Below the pieces are notes generated by a model that had not been told where the DNA came from, ran no database searches, and saw nothing but the letters and a program-made list of their open reading frames with translations. A stretch of 10,740 nt of DNA from Erysipelothrix sp. UBA3377 (GTDB lineage Bacteria > Bacillota_I > Bacilli_A > Erysipelotrichales > Erysipelotrichaceae): positions 1 through 10,740 of the forward strand of contig DEQB01000046.1 of NCBI GenBank assembly GCA_002359085.1, in the 5' to 3' direction. Made by a program: the position numbers and the translations under genes. How positions within the stretch are numbered: the stretch's first letter is position 1; each line of letters opens with the position of its first letter. Positions 6,064 to 10,740 of this stretch are shown piece by piece.

Positions 6064-6942
6064 CTAAAGATATTTCACAATCTCATTTAAGACGTTATCT
6101 TTTTCAACATCAAGCCATACTGAAGGTTGTTGATGTTTAAACCACGTCATTTGTCGTTTCGCAAAACGTCTCGTGTTTTTTTGAATCTCCGATATCAATG
6201 TTTCTTTATCGATAATCCCCTTAAAATAAGGTTCAAACTCTCTATATCCAATGGATTTCATACTATTATATTCAAATACATTGGAATCCTGATCATATAA
6301 ATTTTGAACTTCTTGTTCTAATCCCATCTCAAACATTTTAACGACGCGTTGATTAATTCTATCATAGACCACATCTCGATCAGTATGTAAGAAAAATACT
6401 TTCGCATCATATAGTATTGTGTCTTTTCTTTCTTGGTTAAGCTCACTGCGTGTTTTCCCATGATAGTCAAAGGAATGTAAGGCCCTAATAATACGTTTAC
6501 GATTTTGAGGGTCTATTTTTTCTGCAGCTTGAGGATCTTTATTAACTAAATCCTGATATAGAAACACTGTTTCTTCAGTTCTTTCTTTGACCTCAACATC
6601 TTCCTGTTCAAAGTGATAATCATAGAGCAGTGCTTTGATATAGAGCCCAGTACCCCCTACCACAATGACGTTTTTTCCTCTGTTTTGAATTTCTTCAATC
6701 TTCTTACGTGCTTCACGTTGAAAAACCGCTACATTGTAGGGTTGGTTGATTTCATAAACATCGATTAAATGATGTATAACCTTGGATTGGTCCTCAACAG
6801 AAGCTTTGGCACTTCCAATATCGAGTCCTTTATAGACTGCCACTGAATCAGCACTGATTATTTCAGCATTCCATTTTTGAGCCAACGATATCGCTACATC
6901 AGACTTACCCGTTGCCGTTAAACCCGCTATGACACAAATCAT
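6064..6942 (-). CDS. miaA: tRNA dimethylallyltransferase MiaA
   Basis: MiaA transfers a dimethylallyl group to A37 of tRNAs that read UNN codons, forming i6A and improving decoding accuracy. The 292-residue protein has normal length and all main motifs: P-loop GLTATGKS (7-14), ADSVAVYKGLDIGSAK (31-46), HHLIDV (57-62), VVGGTGLYIKAL (94-105), NRKRIIRAL (147-155), SIGYREF (230-236) and NTRRFAKRQMTWF (256-268). The P-loop has Leu where most relatives have Pro. I chose the ATG at 6942 because it overlaps the mutL TGA as ATGA and has AAGGA 8 nt upstream. An in-frame ATG at 6960 would add six residues but overlap mutL by 22 nt and lacks a clear ribosome-binding site. It is translationally coupled to mutL. 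No obvious terminator follows. Confidence 0.95.
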   Translation of the reverse strand: MICVIAGLTATGKSDVAISLAQKWNAEIISADSVAVYKGLDIGSAKASVEDQSKVIHHLIDVYEINQPYNVAVFQREARKKIEEIQNRGKNVIVVGGTGLYIKALLYDYHFEQEDVEVKERTEETVFLYQDLVNKDPQAAEKIDPQNRKRIIRALHSFDYHGKTRSELNQERKDTILYDAKVFFLHTDRDVVYDRINQRVVKMFEMGLEQEVQNLYDQDSNVFEYNSMKSIGYREFEPYFKGIIDKETLISEIQKNTRRFAKRQMTWFKHQQPSVWLDVEKDNVLNEIVKYL

Positions 6943-8735
6943 CTTAAGAATCCTTTCCATAATTGGTCATGATCAATTACCATAAAAGTGGGTCGACCAT
7001 GTGGACAATGAAACGGTTGTGAACAGTTTCTTAATTGTTCCACTAAGGTTTCCATTTCAACCATGGACATATATTCATTAAATCTAACCGATGAATGACA
7101 CGCTAAGGTCGCCAACGAATGATTTCTAAAGTCTTCTTCTCGGATTGTCTTATGATCTTCAAGATAGTCCAGTACCTTATTCGCAAACTCTAATAATTCA
7201 GATTCTTTCATCCAAACGGGTCTTTCACGAATCACAAATGAATCATTATCCAATATCTCAATATCCACTTGAAGTTGTTCAAACGCGTCTTTAACTTCCT
7301 TTTCACGACTTACCAATACACCCCTACCATCCAATATCAACGGTATTAATAAAGGTTGTTGGGCTGATTTTTGATTCAAGAGTTTGTCTTGGAAATGTTC
7401 ATAACGGACTCTTTCCATTGAAGCATGCTGATCGATGATATAAAGCCCACTTTCTGCTTGTGCCAAAATATACTTACCGCTCATTTGTGCCAAGACTTTA
7501 AGTGGTTCAATTTGTACAGTGGGTAGTACTTCTTCAATAGATTCAATGGGTGTTACAGGTTCAGTGGATGTTTCTTCTTTGCTAGATTCAATATGAACTG
7601 TTTTATCTATAATGGGTTCTATATGTACTTCTTCAATGATCGGTGATTCATCTATCTTCTTTTCATAATGAACTTCTGGTTTGGGTGCTTCTAAGAGTTC
7701 ATCCAGCATTGTGGTCTGTTCAGGTTTCACAATGATTCGGGGCGCTTTTGTTTTTTGAGTTAAAGAACCCTCAATGGTATTGATGATTAAACTGATCAGA
7801 TCACTTTCTTTAGATAGACGGATTTCCCACTTACTGGGATGCACATTCACATCCAAAAGTTGTGGATCACAATAAATCTTAAGCACACCCATTGGAAAAC
7901 GATCATTGGGAATATGTCTTCTAAATCCTTCCACAATTGCATTTTGTATTTTAAAATTACGGATCATGCGGTCATTGATATAGAGCCATAGGCTGTGTCT
8001 GTTTGAGCGGGTGTGTTGGGGTTGTGCAAAGAGTGCTTCAATTTTGAAATCAATATTTTCTGCTTTTAAATCCAATACATTTGTGGATGGTTCACGTCCA
8101 AAAACACGATAGAATACATCGTGTGCATTTTTATTACCAAATGACTTGAACAATTCTTTACCATCTTCTTTTAAACTGAATGAAATATCTGAATGACCCA
8201 TCGCAAATTTTTGAATGATATCCACAATAATGGAAGTTTCATATTTTGGATTCTTAATATATTTCAAACGTGCTGGAACTTTACTGAATAAATGCGCCAC
8301 TGTTATGGAAGTGCCTTTATTACGTGCAAAAACATTCAATGAAATTTCTTTTCCATTATCAATCACAATTTCATGACCTGATGTTGAATCATTACTATTC
8401 ATCGTCACCATACTCACCGAAGCAATGGATGGCAATGCTTCTCCTCTGAATCCAAAGGTTGTGATGTGATTTAAATCGTTGATTTCAAATACCTTACTGG
8501 TTGAATGTCTTTTGAATGCGTTTTGTAAGTCTTCCTTACTCATACCCATACCGTTATCAATCACCTTGATAGAACGCATGCCACCTTCTTCAATCTCAAC
8601 TTGAATATGGCTGGCTTGAGCGTCCAGTGCATTTTCTATGAGTTCTTTTACGATCCCTGAGGGACGTTCTACAACCTCACCGGCCGCAATCATATTTGCC
8701 AGTTGTTGATCCATTACTTTAATTTGTTGTGTCAT
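6939..8735 (-). CDS. mutL: DNA mismatch repair protein MutL, endonuclease type
   Basis: MutL couples mismatch recognition by MutS to strand incision and removal. The 598-residue protein has an N-terminal GHKL ATPase with ELIENALDA (31-39), DNGMGM (60-65) and FGFRGEAL (94-101), then the transducer domain ending with NVHPSKWEIR. A low-complexity linker follows (about 331-410, rich in Glu, Ile, Pro). The C-terminal dimerisation domain carries the nuclease motif DQHASMERVRYE (435-446), which fits DQHA(X)2E(X)4E. ACHSSVR (545-551) and CPHGRP (577-582) complete the metal site. QPLLIP (460-465) fits the clamp-contacting QXX(L/I)XP motif. It should therefore nick DNA itself, as expected without MutH. 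I chose the ATG at 8735, 1 nt after the mutS stop, with GGGTGAT upstream. The ATG at 8765 would add ten non-conserved residues and overlap mutS. Confidence 0.97.
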   Translation of the reverse strand: MTQQIKVMDQQLANMIAAGEVVERPSGIVKELIENALDAQASHIQVEIEEGGMRSIKVIDNGMGMSKEDLQNAFKRHSTSKVFEINDLNHITTFGFRGEALPSIASVSMVTMNSNDSTSGHEIVIDNGKEISLNVFARNKGTSITVAHLFSKVPARLKYIKNPKYETSIIVDIIQKFAMGHSDISFSLKEDGKELFKSFGNKNAHDVFYRVFGREPSTNVLDLKAENIDFKIEALFAQPQHTRSNRHSLWLYINDRMIRNFKIQNAIVEGFRRHIPNDRFPMGVLKIYCDPQLLDVNVHPSKWEIRLSKESDLISLIINTIEGSLTQKTKAPRIIVKPEQTTMLDELLEAPKPEVHYEKKIDESPIIEEVHIEPIIDKTVHIESSKEETSTEPVTPIESIEEVLPTVQIEPLKVLAQMSGKYILAQAESGLYIIDQHASMERVRYEHFQDKLLNQKSAQQPLLIPLILDGRGVLVSREKEVKDAFEQLQVDIEILDNDSFVIRERPVWMKESELLEFANKVLDYLEDHKTIREEDFRNHSLATLACHSSVRFNEYMSMVEMETLVEQLRNCSQPFHCPHGRPTFMVIDHDQLWKGFLR

Positions 8736-8736
8736 T

Positions 8737-10740
8737 TTAATCACCCAACTTATCTTTGATATCACTCAATAGAAGTAACGCTTCCATTGGTGTAATTCTA
8801 TTAATATCTACTTTATCTGTAATTTCTTTAATATGTGCGTAGCCTTGGGGTTCAACCTCAATCACAACCGACTCCATATTCATATTTAAGTTGTCTTTTT
8901 GTGCTTCAAGTATTTGAAGGTTTTGGTTGGCCCGTTCAATCACACTCTTGGGAAGGTGTGCCAAACGCGCAACATTTATCCCGTAAGATTTGTTTGCTTT
9001 ACCGTCAATGACACGATATAAGAAGGTCACATGATCATCTTCTTCATGGACTTCCACATGAATATTCTTTATGCCTTCATGCATATCTTCAAGCTGTGTT
9101 AATTCGTGATAGTGTGTGGAGAAAATGGTATTACATCCTACTGAATGTAGCATGTATTCTAAGATAGCTTGAGCTAAAGCCATACCATCATAGGTTGAGG
9201 TTCCACGCCCTATTTCATCAAACAACACCAATGAATTTTTGGTGGCTTGGGTTAAGGCGATTTGAGCTTCAATCATTTCTATCATAAAAGTTGATTGTCC
9301 CATTAAAATATCGTCACTGGCACCCATTCTCGTAAATATTTGATCAATGATGGGCAGGTTAGCCTCCGTTGCAGGCACAAAACAGCCCATTTGAGCCATG
9401 ATAATATTGAGCGCAACCATTCTCATGTAGGTACTCTTACCACCCATGTTTGGTCCCGTTAAGATGAGTAAACGACTTTCCGTATCCATATGGGTATCAC
9501 TCGCAATATATTCATGCGAATTCAATTCACTTTCTAGTACGGGATGGCGTCCTTCAACCAAATCCACTTTACGATCCATGTTAAAAACAGGTTTCACATA
9601 GCCGGGTAATGAAGAGACTTCACTTAGAGATAAAATAACGTCAATTTCCGCAATTGCGACACCTACATCATGGATCGCATGATGGTAATTCAAAGTAAAA
9701 TCAGTATATTTTTTAAGTAAAGTTTGTTCAATCTCTAAGATACGATCACTGGCTTGTAATACTTTTGTTTCATAGTCTTGGAGCGCTTCTGAAATATAAC
9801 GTTCCGCATTGGTTAAGGTTTGCCTTCTCACATATCCAAATTCAGGCTTTACATTCTCAATTTGTCCTTTTGATATTTCAATATAATATCCAAATGCACG
9901 GGTATATCCAACTTTCAAGTTTTTAATCCCCGTTAACTCACGTTGAATTTGTTCATATTCTAATAGCCATGTACGACCATTTTTTGTGATTGAAACCAGT
10001 TCGTCCAGTTCAGAATCGATGCCTGGCTTAAAGGTTTTACCATCTTTAAATTGAACGGGCGCATCATCATGGATTGCTGCATCCAGTGCTTCATATACAT
10101 TTTCTAAAGGATTAATATCGTTGAAAAAGTTAAAATTCTCATTACCTTTAAGCAAGTCTTGAACTTGTTTAAACTGTTTCAATGTTTGTTTGAGCCTCAC
10201 AAAATCCTGTGCATTGTTTTTATCTGTTGAGAGTCTTGCGACTACACGATGAATATCATAGGTTTCCTTTAATAAGTCCTTAACTTCATCCTTTAACATC
10301 ATGTGATGCATAAAGAACTCAATACGATTTTGAACCTCAAGTATGTCTTGATGATTCACCATTGGTTGCAGTAACTTATCTTTCAGTTTTCTTGCACCTA
10401 AGGTTGTCGTTGTTTGATTTAAGAATGAATATAAAGAAAGGTCTTTACTTTCATTGTGACGTGTTAATTCCAAGTTTGTGATGGATGCATAGTCCATCTT
10501 TAAATAAGATAAATCATTCAGAACAATGACATCCTTAAAGTGGGTTAAGTTTCTTTTTTGAGTGTATTGTAAATAAGCATAGAGCTTTTGAAGTGCTTTC
10601 TCTACACCTGAATCTCTGTGTTTGATTTCTTTGTATTCATGTTCTTCATAAGATATATGAATGGAAGTTTTATCCTGAATGGTTTGAAGTAAGGTTTCAT
10701 CAAAGTTTGGATCAATGATTAATTCAGCGATTTCATATTG
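8737..10740 (-). CDS. mutS: DNA mismatch repair ATPase MutS, N-terminus beyond the window
   Basis: MutS recognises mismatches and recruits MutL. The reading frame stays open to the right edge, so 667 C-terminal residues are visible. The missing part, roughly 180-200 residues, would hold the mismatch-reading domain with its Phe-X-Glu motif. What is seen starts in the connector domain (YAYLQYTQKRNLTHFKDV, then LKMDYASITNLEL) and continues through the core lever and clamp helices (TRAFGYYIEISKGQ). It ends with the ATPase: Walker A GPNMGGKST at visible residues 429-437, Walker B LVLFDEIGRGTS at 504-515, and STHYHEL at 541-547. The end ITPMEALLLLSDIK is the usual helix-turn-helix tail. The ATG at 10497 is internal (in MDYASITN) and not the start. 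First visible gene of the mutS-mutL-miaA cluster. Confidence 0.97.
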   Translation of the reverse strand, partial: QYEIAELIIDPNFDETLLQTIQDKTSIHISYEEHEYKEIKHRDSGVEKALQKLYAYLQYTQKRNLTHFKDVIVLNDLSYLKMDYASITNLELTRHNESKDLSLYSFLNQTTTTLGARKLKDKLLQPMVNHQDILEVQNRIEFFMHHMMLKDEVKDLLKETYDIHRVVARLSTDKNNAQDFVRLKQTLKQFKQVQDLLKGNENFNFFNDINPLENVYEALDAAIHDDAPVQFKDGKTFKPGIDSELDELVSITKNGRTWLLEYEQIQRELTGIKNLKVGYTRAFGYYIEISKGQIENVKPEFGYVRRQTLTNAERYISEALQDYETKVLQASDRILEIEQTLLKKYTDFTLNYHHAIHDVGVAIAEIDVILSLSEVSSLPGYVKPVFNMDRKVDLVEGRHPVLESELNSHEYIASDTHMDTESRLLILTGPNMGGKSTYMRMVALNIIMAQMGCFVPATEANLPIIDQIFTRMGASDDILMGQSTFMIEMIEAQIALTQATKNSLVLFDEIGRGTSTYDGMALAQAILEYMLHSVGCNTIFSTHYHELTQLEDMHEGIKNIHVEVHEEDDHVTFLYRVIDGKANKSYGINVARLAHLPKSVIERANQNLQILEAQKDNLNMNMESVVIEVEPQGYAHIKEITDKVDINRITPMEALLLLSDIKDKLGD

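Noticed and set aside
8737..10497. MutS starting at the ATG at 10497
   Set aside because: The frame continues upstream without a stop to the window edge with MutS-like connector sequence, so this ATG is internal.

Overview
The window comes from a low-GC bacterium, most likely a Firmicute. The base composition is AT-rich, Shine-Dalgarno sites are strong, TGA is a real stop codon (it ends mutL and troB), and MutL is the endonuclease type found in bacteria that lack MutH. The mutS-mutL-miaA order is common in Firmicutes. I lean towards an Erysipelotrichia-like organism, but that is a guess. Every gene lies on the minus strand, so the window reads biologically from right to left.

Right part (6064-10740): a tightly packed mutS-mutL-miaA cluster. 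mutS runs off the right edge and lacks its N-terminus. mutL starts 1 nt after the mutS stop, and miaA starts inside the mutL stop (ATGA overlap). MutS and MutL carry out DNA mismatch repair. MiaA makes the i6A37 modification in tRNAs that read UNN codons.

Middle (4850-6063): a 150-bp intergenic region with nested inverted repeats, a cre-like box and a good sigma-A-type promoter. It is followed by a monocistronic gene for a secreted lipoprotein built from two copies of one domain, which ends at a clear intrinsic terminator.

Left part (203-4838): a complete manganese/zinc ABC-transport operon in the order binding lipoprotein, ATPase, permease, permease, DtxR/MntR-type regulator. This is the layout of the Treponema pallidum troABCDR operon. 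It has its own promoter, with a perfect TTGACA -35, and a perfect 16-bp palindrome just downstream of the predicted transcription start. A related half-site lies in the promoter spacer. An intrinsic terminator follows troR. The expected circuit is that metal-loaded TroR binds the TTAAGG sites and represses uptake and its own synthesis. Both permeases carry extra C-terminal tails that resemble winged helices.

Left edge (1-188): the start of a transposase gene with an InsH/IS1182-like N-terminus, cut by the window edge.

The core is well-known biology. The items most worth a second look are the winged-helix-like tails on both permeases, the multi-site tro operator, the duplicated-domain lipoprotein and the structured region upstream of it. 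I found no CRISPR array, tRNA, rRNA or phage module.
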